Shown: positions 1-7,555 of the stretch, in pieces | Layout of the letters: every line of letters starts with the position of its first letter | Numbering within the stretch: the stretch's first letter is position 1 | Assembly: GCA_047620505.1 (NCBI GenBank) | Contig: JBLHKS010000124.1 | Coordinates: 1-21,279, forward strand | Source: JBLHKS01 sp047620505 | GTDB lineage: Bacteria > Verrucomicrobiota > Verrucomicrobiia > Verrucomicrobiales > DEV007 | Length of the DNA: 21,279 nt | Direction: 5' to 3' | The notes under the pieces: model-generated | What the model was told of the DNA's origin: nothing | Database searches by the model: none | The model's input: only the letters and a program-made list of their open reading frames with translations | Made by a program: the position numbers and the translations under genes

Positions 1-128
1 CCTTCAGCAAGGTCAATCGACTCTCCCGCCGTGGCGAGAGCAAGGATATCGTCAGCATGGAAGAGCTTCCGGTTTCGATAGCCGATAGCCAAGCCTTTGC
101 TGATCGAAATTCTAGGGCTTGAGTTCAT
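1..128 (-). CDS. Start of an ABC-type ATPase-like protein (partial)
   Basis: An open frame starts at an ATG (128-126) and runs off the window at base 1, giving 42 complete codons. The visible N-terminus contains GLAIGYRNRKLF followed by a hydrophobic stretch and GESIDL. This resembles the first strands of an ABC transporter nucleotide-binding domain, where an aromatic A-loop residue (here the Tyr of GYRNRKLF) sits about 25 residues before the Walker A loop. The Walker A itself would lie just outside the window, so the family call is an inference from this pattern only. No convincing ribosome binding site precedes the ATG. The gene lies downstream of the pseudopilin unit on the same strand, separated by 237 bases, so it is probably transcribed separately. 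Confidence 0.4.
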   Translation of the reverse strand, partial: MNSSPRISISKGLAIGYRNRKLFHADDILALATAGESIDLAE

Positions 129-365
129 GGTTGGTTAAGGGACAGATAGTCTTTTGATATGATAGCAGGGGTAGCAACAATTCTTTATTGCATGCTTAGA
201 AATTACAGAATTTTATGTAATTCGGCAATTCGTAGAGGCTCTTAAATCCGCCTTCTGACCCCTTCAGGTCCTCTAAAGAAATCGATAGTAACGAATAAGT
301 TGATGACTTCAGGGGATCAGGTTTCATGGGAATGAAGGGGTTCGGTATTCCTCCGAATTGGCGGT
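129..365. other. Intergenic region with small inverted repeats
   Basis: No gene is seen here. The stretch is AT-rich, especially around 130-225. It holds a perfect 7-bp inverted repeat, AATTACA (201-207) and TGTAATT (216-222), with an 8-base loop. It also holds a 5-bp one, TTCGG (341-345) and CCGAA (353-357), just past the stop of the minus-strand pseudopilin gene. Neither has a clear T-run, so terminator function is unproven. The region should contain the end of the pseudopilin transcript and the promoter of the leftmost gene. Confidence 0.5.
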
Positions 366-2336
366 CTAAAAGACTTCCTCGACCACGATCAGCCAGTTCA
401 TGAGCGAGATGGGAGGGAGTTCCGCTGGACTGCGGATCGACTTGAGATCAGCGGTGATCAGATTGGGCGTCACTTCTTCATAGGTGCCAGCTCGGAAATC
501 GAGCGGGCGAACCGCATCTGCATCGCCGACCGCCAGACTGTTAAGCTGCCCCGAATAATCAACTGGCCGGATTTTCAGCGTTGTTCCGTAGCGCTTTTCC
601 GGCGCATAGAGTGACACCGGCGGATAAAACGCTTCACCGGATGGCAAGCCGGATCCTGAAGGCTGCGGGACGGAGACGATGTTGAAGTCATCCGCGAAAT
701 AAAGCCGGACATTCGTGACCAGGGAGAAACCGGTTGAACCGAATGAAGAGAGATCACCGCTTTCGCGAAGCACAACAGCCATATCCGTCCCAACACTGGG
801 AAACTCAGGATTCTTGACATTTAGGTCATTCGTTGAGTCCGGATTGATGACCATCGAACTGTTCACATCGATCCCGGCCGCACCCAGCGACGCCAAATAA
901 GCCGGTAGCCGCTCGAGATAAACGACAAGCGCTTTGCGGCCCGTCTCCGTGTGCTCGGTCTGGAACGGGATCTCATCACCAGCTGCTGTCCCGCTCGATG
1001 ACCAATTCACGGCTCGATCCAGCGTCACGGAGGATTCGCCGGCACCCGTCTTGTAAAACAACGTCAATTCCGTTGGCGTTTGGTCGAGTGACGAGGAGAC
1101 CCGGGTGACGAACAACCTCATCGCACAACGTTGAGCCCCACTAGAGTAATTGTCCCATGAGGTTGGCGCGATGAGATTATTCTGCGGCGTTGCCGCGTAT
1201 TCGAAGAAATCCAATCCGCGGTTGATCGATATAAAGGCGACTCGTCCCGAATCCGCGGCCAACGAAGTTGACTGCAAATCGCCAAAGTGATTGGCGAAGA
1301 ATTCTTCCCGCACTCCAAAGTCGCCAAAATTGTTGGACGCGGCTTGGCCTTGAATGGTTGTCCCACTTCCCAAAGCGATCCGATTGCGCGCGGAAAGATT
1401 GCCGTCGGGCAGCGCGAAACCAGGCGAGGTATCGAGTTTTCCCCCAAAAATCCCGCCATCAATGCTCACATTAGTCCAATCTGCCCCGCCCGCGTGCGCG
1501 CCGACGGACATAAAAGCCTCCGCGGCGATCGGAAGCTGCGAGGGTACCTCATAGAGCGATAAGACGTAGTTTTTCGATCGTTGTGGGCCGTTAATATTAA
1601 CAATGTCCGAGCCGAATGTGACTTGGAACGCCCACCAATTCCTCTTTGCGACGAACGGTGTCCCAGGCGTTCCGTAACCAAAACGGATGTTGGGATACGG
1701 GATTAAATTGTAGAGTGGATAGTCATCTGTAGACAGCTGCGCCGACGTCGACCAACCGGCCGGAAACACCTTCTCTTCAGTAATGATCGGATATTTCGCA
1801 TCGAGTATCATCACTGCCTGGGACGCGGTCAGCGGGTCCGGAAGTTTTTCGGCGAAGCGGCTGTCCAGTATCAGATCCATGCTTGCCAGCGTTCCCGAAT
1901 TCACCATGTCTTGATCGCCACGAATCGGGCTCACCAACGTCGAGGCCGCGGTCGTGGAGTTGCCGGGATTGGCCGAAATCAAGTTCTCGACGCCAAACGA
2001 CTGCAAGGTGACCTCATCGATCGCTTGATCAGCCGATGCCAACGAAATGGCTTCATTGAAGATCGCTTCCCATTCCATCGATTCCGGCACCAGAGCCGAA
2101 TCGGGTTGCATCGCGTCGATCGCGCGCAAAGGAACAATAGAGATCAGCGAACGCAGCAGGGCGTCTTCCTTTTGTGCATAATCGATCCGAAGCTGGGACC
2201 TCGCCTGACCATCGTGAGACTGAATCACCTGTCGGAACAGCATCACGATGCTAAACGAGGTCGCCAACGCAATTGTCGTCACTACCGCCATTGAAGCGTA
2301 GCCTTTACTTGATCGTAGCTGTCGGGAAAATTGCAT
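366..2336 (-). CDS. Verru_Chthon cassette protein A-like large pseudopilin
   Basis: The 656-residue product resembles Verru_Chthon cassette protein A, a family known from Verrucomicrobium and Chthoniobacter and encoded with smaller prepilin-like proteins. The start chosen is the ATG at 2336-2334. It overlaps the stop of the upstream prepilin gene by one base (TAATG), which suggests translational coupling, and it puts a short positive leader before the membrane helix. The N-terminus has SSKGYASMAVVTT followed by a hydrophobic helix to about residue 35. This looks like a type III leader cut after Gly12, but the Glu5 typical of major pilins is absent (Ala at that place). Large minor pseudopilins such as GspK also lack Glu5, so a tip or cap role is possible; this is inference. 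The rest is extracytoplasmic, beta-rich looking and without recognisable catalytic motifs. An upstream in-frame ATG at 2453 would add 39 residues that merely overlap the previous gene. Confidence 0.75.
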   Translation of the reverse strand: MQFSRQLRSSKGYASMAVVTTIALATSFSIVMLFRQVIQSHDGQARSQLRIDYAQKEDALLRSLISIVPLRAIDAMQPDSALVPESMEWEAIFNEAISLASADQAIDEVTLQSFGVENLISANPGNSTTAASTLVSPIRGDQDMVNSGTLASMDLILDSRFAEKLPDPLTASQAVMILDAKYPIITEEKVFPAGWSTSAQLSTDDYPLYNLIPYPNIRFGYGTPGTPFVAKRNWWAFQVTFGSDIVNINGPQRSKNYVLSLYEVPSQLPIAAEAFMSVGAHAGGADWTNVSIDGGIFGGKLDTSPGFALPDGNLSARNRIALGSGTTIQGQAASNNFGDFGVREEFFANHFGDLQSTSLAADSGRVAFISINRGLDFFEYAATPQNNLIAPTSWDNYSSGAQRCAMRLFVTRVSSSLDQTPTELTLFYKTGAGESSVTLDRAVNWSSSGTAAGDEIPFQTEHTETGRKALVVYLERLPAYLASLGAAGIDVNSSMVINPDSTNDLNVKNPEFPSVGTDMAVVLRESGDLSSFGSTGFSLVTNVRLYFADDFNIVSVPQPSGSGLPSGEAFYPPVSLYAPEKRYGTTLKIRPVDYSGQLNSLAVGDADAVRPLDFRAGTYEEVTPNLITADLKSIRSPAELPPISLMNWLIVVEEVF

Positions 2337-2872
2337 TACTCTGTGGTGGTTGCGTAGGTGATTTCCTCTTCCGCCGGCCCGCGAAGGGTCATGAACAGAA
2401 TGCCGGAATCGTCCCGAAACTCGACGGCGCTGGCAGAGCGGGTTACGCTCCAAGTTGGGGTTGGCGTCCAGCCGGTCCCGTCGTTATAGTAAAAATTGAG
2501 CTGCGCTTGGCCGTTGAGGGTCTCAAAGGCGAAAAGACTTTCTTCAATCGCGCCGCTCGGGTTGCGATAAACGAGCCTCAAGGCGTTCCCGCCTGTGTTC
2601 ACCGCTCGAATCCCAGAAAAGGCGTCCTGTTTGCTTCCGTAGATGCGATAGGATGAAGCTCGCATCGCGCTCTGGTTGAGAATGCTGTTGATGTGCGGTG
2701 CTTCGGTTCGCAAAAACTCGAAGGACTGCATCATCCGCAAGAAAACCACATTCTGATTCAACAGTGCAAGCCCGGCCCCAGCTGCCAATATTGCAAGCAT
2801 GATCGCAGCGGTCATTTCGATCAGCGTAAAGCCGGACCGGAAGCGCTTTGTGAACCTTCGATGAATAGTCAT
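2336..2872 (-). CDS. Verru_Chthon cassette protein C-like pseudopilin
   Basis: The product has 178 residues and a textbook type IV pilin/pseudopilin N-terminus. A basic leader MTIHRRFTKRFRSG is followed by FTLIEMTAAIMLAILAAGAG, with the cleavage glycine, Phe1 and Glu5 all present. Such proteins are cut and N-methylated by a prepilin peptidase (not in this window) and assembled into a pseudopilus at the inner membrane. The C-terminal globular part has no recognisable enzyme motif. The ATG at 2872 gives a normal 14-residue leader and lies four bases after the previous stop. An in-frame ATG at 2911 would overlap the upstream gene by 35 bases; it has a GGAGA upstream, so it cannot be excluded. 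Family assignment to protein C rather than D rests on order and size, and the letter is less certain than the pseudopilin call. Confidence 0.78.
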   Translation of the reverse strand: MTIHRRFTKRFRSGFTLIEMTAAIMLAILAAGAGLALLNQNVVFLRMMQSFEFLRTEAPHINSILNQSAMRASSYRIYGSKQDAFSGIRAVNTGGNALRLVYRNPSGAIEESLFAFETLNGQAQLNFYYNDGTGWTPTPTWSVTRSASAVEFRDDSGILFMTLRGPAEEEITYATTTE

Positions 2873-2876
2873 GTGC

Positions 2877-3368
2877 CTAACGAGTCCGGACAATCGTCCG
2901 GGTTTTAACATAGGAGCGCTCTCCGATTCTATAGATTAAATAAGACTGCAGCTTCCACGTCTCCAGTTTGACGGGGTTGCTCTCGCTGTTCCCGGTTCCA
3001 CCAGCTGCTGCCAAATTTTTCGAATCGGCGAGCCGCGTCCGCCAACGGATCGCCTTAACGGACTTTCCGTTCGGGAGTACGCCGATCGAAACTTCATCTG
3101 AGCTCTTGTTTGGGGCCGCCGGCCACGGCCCGGTTTCAGAAGTCAACTCCGAGAACTGCACTCGGCGTCCCAGCGCCACTTCGCGGCTCATATAAGAGTC
3201 GCTCAGTGTCTGCATCACCGTCCAGTGCTGCGCTTGCACGGCGCGGATTGAGAGTATCATCAAAATGAAAGCCAATAGCACTAACCCTGCCACACCAAGC
3301 GAGGCCTCCAACAGCGCGACGCCAGCTTCGGCACGTCTCGATTTGATCCTGGAAAGAGTGACTTGCAT
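2877..3368 (-). CDS. Verru_Chthon cassette protein B-like pseudopilin
   Basis: This 163-residue protein has a prepilin-like N-terminus: a basic leader ending EAG, then VALLEASLGVAGLVLLAFI. The glycine at -1 and the glutamate at +5 are kept, while the usual Phe at +1 is Val. A single hydrophobic helix (about residues 17-45) is followed by a polar extracytoplasmic domain. Size, motif and place directly before the C-like and A-like genes fit Verru_Chthon cassette protein B. It starts six bases after the stop of the 345-residue secreted protein gene, so it belongs to the same transcription unit. Its probable role is a minor component of a pseudopilus; the function of this cassette has not been established to my knowledge. 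Confidence 0.7.
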   Translation of the reverse strand: MQVTLSRIKSRRAEAGVALLEASLGVAGLVLLAFILMILSIRAVQAQHWTVMQTLSDSYMSREVALGRRVQFSELTSETGPWPAAPNKSSDEVSIGVLPNGKSVKAIRWRTRLADSKNLAAAGGTGNSESNPVKLETWKLQSYLIYRIGERSYVKTRTIVRTR

Positions 3369-3374
3369 CGGCGT

Positions 3375-4412
3375 CTATTTCTCCATCGTAGTGACTTGAC
3401 CTCTAACTGTGATTTTGCGATTCACATCAAAGGTAACTGTCGACAAGCGCTCGGTCGCCCAGTTATCGAAGGGCGTCATATGAAGAACTTCGATCGTATA
3501 TATACCGTCTTCAGGAATTAGATTCTCCCAGTTATCCACCGTGATCACTTCGTTCTGTGGCACGGTCGCCCAGTGCCAGCGAATCGAGCCATTGATCGTA
3601 GTTCCGCCAGCACCAAGGACGGGAGATCCAGGATAGATCTTCGCATAGGTGAGCGATACGGGATAAAGATCCTTATAGATAACAGAAAAGCGGGGCAAGT
3701 TATCGCGAATTGTTGTGCCGTCAGCGATACCCTCGAAGGAAGCTTCGCTAACGGGCCAAACCAGAACACGCGCCTCATCAAGGATTGAGGCGGCCGGAAT
3801 CGTCTCGTCTGGCAATGACGAAAGAGTAAAACGTTCGATACCCATCGCCTTCGTAGGTGCCATCGGCGTAAGCAGTGTATAAACGGGAGTAAAATTCGGA
3901 GCCGCGTTATCCATATGAAAAGAGGCGATCGTGTACTCTGGATTGCCCTCAGGGACGTAACTTTCTGTGAAGTTCTGCCCGACCCGCGTATAAAGAACGT
4001 GTCGGGCTGAATGAGGCGCGCTATGATCATCAGTGAGACCCGAAATCGTAATCGACAAGGTGAAAGGTTTGTCGGCTCGAGTGGTCGGAATACCTGTCGT
4101 TGCCTGGGTCCATAGATCCTCGGAATGGACCTGAATCGCCCCTTGCGGGAGGTAGAAACCGACGACCTTCTTATCAAGGAAATAGAGATTCGTATCCCAT
4201 GCCGTGCCGCGAGCGAAAAGCTCATAACAAGCCCCTCCTCCTGACAGGGGATGATTCGAAATCGCGTTACCGGAGTCAAGATCAGTGAACAGATCGTAGA
4301 CGATCCCAGAGTCCAGCAATGTTTGACGGATAATATTCTCAGCCCTCGCAGGGCTAGCTGAGGCGAATAATACAGCGAGAACGCTGAGAGCAAGTAGTGG
4401 AGAAGTTTTCAT
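3375..4412 (-). CDS. Secreted protein of unknown function, pseudopilin operon
   Basis: The 345-residue product begins with a clear Sec signal peptide (MKTSPLLALSVLAVLFASAS, probable cut after ARA at residue 24). The mature part of about 320 residues has no cysteine-rich or catalytic motif I can name. It looks like a soluble or envelope-associated beta-rich protein. The gene starts 14 bases after the preceding gene and ends six bases before the B-like pseudopilin gene, so it is very likely co-transcribed with the cassette. A partner, substrate or stalk-associated protein of the pseudopilus is possible but is inference from position alone. Confidence 0.75.
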   Translation of the reverse strand: MKTSPLLALSVLAVLFASASPARAENIIRQTLLDSGIVYDLFTDLDSGNAISNHPLSGGGACYELFARGTAWDTNLYFLDKKVVGFYLPQGAIQVHSEDLWTQATTGIPTTRADKPFTLSITISGLTDDHSAPHSARHVLYTRVGQNFTESYVPEGNPEYTIASFHMDNAAPNFTPVYTLLTPMAPTKAMGIERFTLSSLPDETIPAASILDEARVLVWPVSEASFEGIADGTTIRDNLPRFSVIYKDLYPVSLTYAKIYPGSPVLGAGGTTINGSIRWHWATVPQNEVITVDNWENLIPEDGIYTIEVLHMTPFDNWATERLSTVTFDVNRKITVRGQVTTMEK

Positions 4413-4426
4413 GGTTCATTAATCGA

Positions 4427-5017
4427 CTAGTTCCGGGATTTTTCTTCCGTGCCGTCTGATGGTGGAGGTGGCATTAAGACACTGATCGGATTTTTTCGAA
4501 GCACGCTGACGATCACTCGTCCGCTTCTGGAAAATTGGTTGGATACGGGCTCTGGTATCGGCACCTCACCTTTGGCTGTCGCGAAGGTCACTTCGTACGC
4601 TCGAATCCATTGCCAATTTTGTTTAAGGAATTCTGGCCAAAGGATGAGATCTCCCTTGGGCTTTGTAATCACTCTTTCCTGATAGGCGGGAGGCAGGCAA
4701 AGAATCGAGGAGTGCGGCAGAACCGTATGATCCTTCCCGTCGCTCAGAATGATTGAATTTGCGTAATAGTCTCCAATTGGACGGGCTTTGAGGCCATCGG
4801 TCGGCTTGAAATCTTTCCCGTATTTTATCTGGCTTTTGGCCTTAATGGCCTCGAGTTGGGCGTCCGTCGCTTGCTCTCGAGTTGCCGGCCGCCGTGTGGC
4901 CTCTATTAAATCATCTGGATCGACTTGTCCTGTTGGTGAAATATTGAATGGCGGCTGTGCAGAAAGTGCCAGGGGAATCCCAAGTATGGCAAATAGGAGG
5001 CAGGATATTTTCTTCAT
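4427..5017 (-). CDS. Secreted protein of unknown function, pseudopilin operon
   Basis: The 196-residue product has a Sec signal peptide (MKKISCLLFAILGIPLALSA, probable cut before QPPF). The mature protein is polar, with a proline-rich tail (LMPPPPSDGTEEKSRN). I do not recognise a family. A Trp-rich stretch (LKQNWQWIRAYEVTFATAKG, about residues 130-150) is followed by the strand GRVIVSVLRKNPI, which suggests a small beta-domain. The gene begins five bases after the upstream stop and is followed closely by the 345-residue secreted protein gene. Its GC is only about 47-48% in the lines counted, lower than most of the window. Confidence 0.7.
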   Translation of the reverse strand: MKKISCLLFAILGIPLALSAQPPFNISPTGQVDPDDLIEATRRPATREQATDAQLEAIKAKSQIKYGKDFKPTDGLKARPIGDYYANSIILSDGKDHTVLPHSSILCLPPAYQERVITKPKGDLILWPEFLKQNWQWIRAYEVTFATAKGEVPIPEPVSNQFSRSGRVIVSVLRKNPISVLMPPPPSDGTEEKSRN

Positions 5018-5022
5018 CTGAT

Positions 5023-5610
5023 CTATCGTTGAATGGCCCAGGAAAAGGGAGGCTTTTCGCCGGTTTGATAGAGAGTCTGGAGGAATGACAATTCGCCAAT
5101 TGGAACTGGAGGCTCTTTGACGGCCTCGCCTAGAATATAGAAGTGACCATCTGGATCCTTAGAATTTCCCGCGCCATGCCAGGCGAGTTCGATTTCCTGC
5201 TCCCAGAATACGATGGGAGTCAGGAAATACTTCCGAATGACTCCACTCGAATCGGCAAGATCTGACGAATTGCGGCCGACGCTTTTCATATGGACGTTGT
5301 TTACGGAGGCCCAGAAGTTCCAGAATCCTTCAACGGCGTTGCCGTTGCCGTTCTTCTTGGGTTTGTCATTCATTTTCCCGTCGTAGCCGTAGGTGCCAGG
5401 CACTCCATCAGCGTCTGATTGGCCTTCTATGCCGGAAAATGTGTATTTGTAGTAGCGCCCAATGTTAACCGATTCGTTGAATGGAACGTCCGGCATTACG
5501 CGGAAGTTCCATCCGATTCCGGGAGCACCAAGGGTAATTTGGGCGTAGCTGTGGGTTCCGGAAAGGATCAAGAAGAGAAGGAGGACCGAACCTTGTATAA
5601 GTTTTTTCAT
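5023..5610 (-). CDS. Secreted protein of unknown function, first gene of pseudopilin operon
   Basis: The 195-residue product starts MKKLIQGSVLLLFLILSGTH with a probable signal peptidase cut after SYA (residue 23), before QITLG. The mature part is rich in Gly, Asn, Asp and Trp and carries no motif I can assign. It is the promoter-proximal gene of a six-gene minus-strand unit with gaps of 5, 14, 6, 4 and -1 bases. It is divergently placed against the two-component gene at 5915. Being first in the unit and exported, it may be a major or regulatory component of the envelope system, but nothing in the sequence fixes a role. No good Shine-Dalgarno sequence precedes the ATG. Confidence 0.7.
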   Translation of the reverse strand: MKKLIQGSVLLLFLILSGTHSYAQITLGAPGIGWNFRVMPDVPFNESVNIGRYYKYTFSGIEGQSDADGVPGTYGYDGKMNDKPKKNGNGNAVEGFWNFWASVNNVHMKSVGRNSSDLADSSGVIRKYFLTPIVFWEQEIELAWHGAGNSKDPDGHFYILGEAVKEPPVPIGELSFLQTLYQTGEKPPFSWAIQR

Positions 5611-5650
5611 AATTCAGATGATCCGAGATTTGCTAAACTGGACAGTGTGA

Positions 5651-5680
5651 ATAGTAGCTTTACTTTGAGGAATTGAGCAA
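5651..5680 (-). promoter_or_regulatory. Candidate promoter of the pseudopilin operon
   Basis: On the minus strand a TTGCTC (5680-5675) and a TACTAT (5656-5651) are separated by 18 bases, about 40 bases before the ATG at 5610. The match is 3/6 and 4/6 to the sigma-70 consensus, so this is weak and only a suggestion. Confidence 0.25.
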
Positions 5681-5720
5681 TACGCAGGGGGTCTTGAATT
5701 GGTGAGGGTTTTAGCTTTAC

Positions 5721-5749
5721 GGCCTCTAAAGGAATCTTTACCAGGGGCC
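5721..5749. repeat. Imperfect inverted repeat between divergent genes
   Basis: GGCCTC (5721-5726) pairs with GGGGCC (5744-5749) allowing one T-G wobble. TAAAG (5727-5731) pairs with CTTTA (5736-5740) around a GAAT loop, with three unpaired bases on the right arm. It could be an operator or a small transcribed hairpin; no T-run follows on either side. Confidence 0.45.
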
Positions 5750-5857
5750 TTGGAAGCGGCGGTGACTCCGGGGAAAATGGATCGATTGTGGAAGTAATGT
5801 GTCTTGGCTCTTAACATTAACTCACATGCTTTCGCCTTTTGAAGGCCTGTAAATAAA

Positions 5858-5886
5858 TTGGATTTCCATAAATTCCGTAATACAGT
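5858..5886 (+). promoter_or_regulatory. Candidate promoter of the two-component pair
   Basis: TTGGAT (5858-5863) and TACAGT (5881-5886) are separated by 17 bases, 28 bases before the ATG at 5915. The hexamers match the sigma-70 consensus at 3/6 and 4/6 positions, so confidence is low. Confidence 0.22.
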
Positions 5887-5914
5887 GTGAACTCAGAATC
5901 CCTCGAGTTCCCTG

Positions 5915-7555
5915 ATGCACGCCTCCCCGATCCTATCCGCCAGATCCGCCAAAGTGTCTGAATACGATTTTTCTCTGGCACCTTGCAGCCTGGATCCAGG
6001 GCCCGCAGCTGCGTCAACGGCACATCCCGGTCGCCGCCCTTCAAATCCTGAAGATCAGCGACCAGCACCCACTTCCAAGCCGGGCCGTCATCTCCTCGTT
6101 GTCGACGATTACCCCGACAACCGGCTTTTGCTCCAAGCAAGCCTCGAGCAGGAAGGCTACAACGTGACTTCCCTCCCTGACGGGTTGTCGGCGATCGATT
6201 TCATCGCGGCGCATCCGCGTGAGGTCGATCTCATCCTTCTCGATCTCATGATGCCAGGCATAAACGGGATGGAGGTCCTCACAACGGTTAGGGAATACTA
6301 TTCGCGGCACGAATTACCTGTAATTATGACCACGGCGATTGGGGACGACGACAGTGTGGTTCGAGCGCTTCAAAACGGCGCAAACGACTACATTACCAAG
6401 CCCTTCAAGATGGAGCCGTTGACCGAACGCGTCAGGACACAGCTCGAGCTGGCTGAGTCGCGGCGAGCGCTTGAAACCGAAGTGATCGAACGGCGGCGAA
6501 TTCAGGCGCGTCTGGAACAGATGGCCGCTGGCCTCAAAGCTGCGACGAGGTCGGCCGGCATAGGCGTCTGGGAATGGGCCCCCTCGAGCGGCGAGTTGCT
6601 CTGGGATCGGGCGCTGCGCGAGCTATTGGGCTTGGATTCCAGCTCAGGCGAGGTGGTCGAAGGCGGCTGGGGCACTGTTGTGCATCCTGATGATCTGCAG
6701 CGGCTCGAAGGAGAATTCCAAAAGGCTCTCAGCAAAGGGGAAGACTTCCACTCGACCTTTCGCATCATTCGTCCGGATGGCGCGATCCGCCATCTTGAAG
6801 GGCACGCCAGTGTTCAAAGCTCTGCCGAAGGCGATGTTGCCAAACTGATAGGAGCGAACTGGGACATCACCGAGCGCAATCAAGCCCGCCAGGCCGTGCT
6901 GGAAGCCAGTGAACGCGAGCGCAAACGCATCGGCCGGGATCTGCACGACGGCCTGTGCCAGGAACTCGGCGGTCTTGGGCTTCTCGTTAGCGCGATGGAG
7001 GAACGCCTCCGACAAGAAGAGAATCCGGAAGCTGAGTCGGCAATTCGGCTCTCCGAATACATCCTTCAGGCGACCGAACACGCCCGAGGGTTGGCCCATG
7101 GTCTTTCCCCGCTGGACTCGGATCGCCAGACGTTGAGCGAGGCCCTCGAAGGCCTCATCTCCAAGCAGCAAAAGGCTACGCCGGGTATCAAGCTCGAATT
7201 CTCTTTTGCCTCGACTATCGAGCCGCTTCCGTCGGCACAGGCCACCGAACTCTACTTCATCGCCTCCGAAGCGTTTGCTAACGCGATACGCCACGGCTCG
7301 CCCGGTTTTATCCGTATCGGACTCAGCGAGCAAGGAAACGAAATCGTCCTTACGATCTTCGATGACGGCGGAGGCAGCGCCGAGCAGCTGCTGGACGGCA
7401 AAGGGCTCGGTATTCACTCGATGCGCCATCGTGCCTGGACTCTCGGCGGAGCCATCAGCTTCGAAACCGAGCGAACAGATGGCGTCCTCGCGACCCAAGG
7501 TATTCGGGTCGAATGCCGCGTCCCAAAAGATTCCCAAGCCACCCCAAAACAATGA
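5915..7555 (+). CDS. REC-PAS-HisKA_3 sensor histidine kinase
   Basis: The 546-residue protein has an N-terminal receiver domain (about residues 58-180) with the acidic pair D64/D65, phosphoacceptor D110 in LILLDLMMPG, T140 and K162. A PAS_3-like domain with a PAC tail follows (about 205-325). Next is a HisKA_3 dimerisation domain with H344 in RDLHDG, and then a NarX/DegS-type HATPase (N-box around N456, DDGGG at 483-487, GKGLGI). No membrane segment is present, so it is cytoplasmic. An unusual Pro/Ala-rich tail of about 58 residues precedes the receiver; a GTG at 5957 would shorten it. The stop overlaps the start of the response regulator gene by four bases (ATGA), so the two form a coupled pair. 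The leading receiver suggests that the kinase itself takes input from another phosphorelay. The signal is not evident. Confidence 0.88.
   Translation: MHASPILSARSAKVSEYDFSLAPCSLDPGPAAASTAHPGRRPSNPEDQRPAPTSKPGRHLLVVDDYPDNRLLLQASLEQEGYNVTSLPDGLSAIDFIAAHPREVDLILLDLMMPGINGMEVLTTVREYYSRHELPVIMTTAIGDDDSVVRALQNGANDYITKPFKMEPLTERVRTQLELAESRRALETEVIERRRIQARLEQMAAGLKAATRSAGIGVWEWAPSSGELLWDRALRELLGLDSSSGEVVEGGWGTVVHPDDLQRLEGEFQKALSKGEDFHSTFRIIRPDGAIRHLEGHASVQSSAEGDVAKLIGANWDITERNQARQAVLEASERERKRIGRDLHDGLCQELGGLGLLVSAMEERLRQEENPEAESAIRLSEYILQATEHARGLAHGLSPLDSDRQTLSEALEGLISKQQKATPGIKLEFSFASTIEPLPSAQATELYFIASEAFANAIRHGSPGFIRIGLSEQGNEIVLTIFDDGGGSAEQLLDGKGLGIHSMRHRAWTLGGAISFETERTDGVLATQGIRVECRVPKDSQATPKQ

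Larger units (their letters stand above)
5611..5914. promoter_or_regulatory. Divergent intergenic control region
   Basis: These 304 bases separate the first pseudopilin-operon gene (minus) from the histidine kinase gene (plus) and should hold both promoters. I see no convincing gene. An imperfect hairpin lies at 5721-5749: outer GGCCTC/GGGGCC with one wobble pair, inner TAAAG/CTTTA, and loop GAAT. A smaller one, GCCTT-TTG-AAGGC, lies at 5834-5846. Candidate promoters on each strand are listed separately. Confidence 0.55.

Noticed and set aside
5614..5817. 67-codon minus-strand frame upstream of the first secreted-protein gene
   Set aside because: Its composition is not protein-like, and it occupies the probable promoter and leader region of the pseudopilin operon.
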